Assembly: GCF_000499385.1 (NCBI RefSeq) | Contig: NW_013651900.1 | Coordinates: forward strand, 30,174-94,173 | Length of the DNA: 64,000 nucleotides | Source: Eimeria necatrix | Taxonomy: Eukaryota > Apicomplexa > Conoidasida > Eucoccidiorida > Eimeriidae | Direction of reading: 5' to 3' | Part shown: positions 63,893 through 64,000 of the stretch, piece by piece | How the letters are laid out: each line of letters begins with the position of its first letter | Numbering within the stretch: position 1 is the stretch's first letter | Position numbers and translations under genes: made by a program | The notes under the pieces: generated by a model | Databases searched by the model: none | Told to the model about the DNA's origin: nothing | Seen by the model: the letters and a program-made list of their open reading frames with translations, nothing else

Positions 63893-63930
63893 CTATGTAT
63901 GTATATATATCTATATATATATATATACAG

Positions 63931-64000
<70 letters not shown>
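63893..64000. repeat. TA dinucleotide microsatellite at window edge
   Basis: ATATAT runs continue to the end of the window and probably beyond. Confidence 0.95.

Overview
The window looks like nuclear DNA of an apicomplexan, most likely an Eimeria species. Four things support this: intron-rich eukaryotic genes; an apicoplast-type L22 with a secretory-looking leader; AAACCCT (= AGGGTTT) telomere-like repeats; and very long CAG/CTG tracts that put poly-Gln, poly-Ala and poly-Ser into a protein, a known Eimeria hallmark. The species cannot be named from the sequence alone. All identities come from reading translated exons and recalling families; no search was run. Most exon joins were checked for GT-AG sites and reading phase.

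Positions 1 to about 49,880 are a repeat-poor segment. In order it holds: RAB7 (minus, last exon outside the window); weak unrecognised exons near 4.4-6.0 kb; a sirtuin of the Plasmodium Sir2A type (plus, 7 exons); an unrecognised multi-exon gene with an N-myristoylation-like start (minus, 9.5-12.7 kb); a GMC-family FAD oxidoreductase (minus, 14.5-19.7 kb); an unrecognised complete 4-exon gene (minus, 21.5-24.1 kb); a secreted-looking Gln/Pro-rich protein (minus, 24.9-26.5 kb); a gene-poor stretch; apicoplast-type ribosomal protein L22 (minus, 31.0-31.8 kb); NADP-type glutamate dehydrogenase (plus, 6 exons); an ataxin-3-like deubiquitinase with Josephin, UIM and UBX parts (plus, 38.2-41.7 kb); and an unrecognised coiled-coil gene (minus, 42.3-46.0 kb).

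Positions 49,880 to 64,000 are a repeat-rich segment occupied almost entirely by one gene. I could assemble it in phase as 7 exons (50,513-63,120, plus) encoding about 3,160 residues. Conserved islands along it match, in order, the TRPC4AP/TRUSS family (DUF3689), an armadillo-like substrate receptor of DDB1-CUL4 ubiquitin ligases. The animal protein has about 800 residues, so roughly three quarters of this one is homopolymer or low-complexity insertion. Its introns carry CTG tracts, a 53-copy 10-bp minisatellite and telomere-like repeats.

The genes do not form a pathway. Two, ataxin-3 and TRPC4AP, belong to the ubiquitin system; Sir2, RAB7, GDH, GMC and L22 serve chromatin or acyl-lysine chemistry, late endosomal traffic, nitrogen metabolism, FAD-linked oxidation and apicoplast translation. 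No tRNA, rRNA, transposon coding region or CRISPR array was seen.
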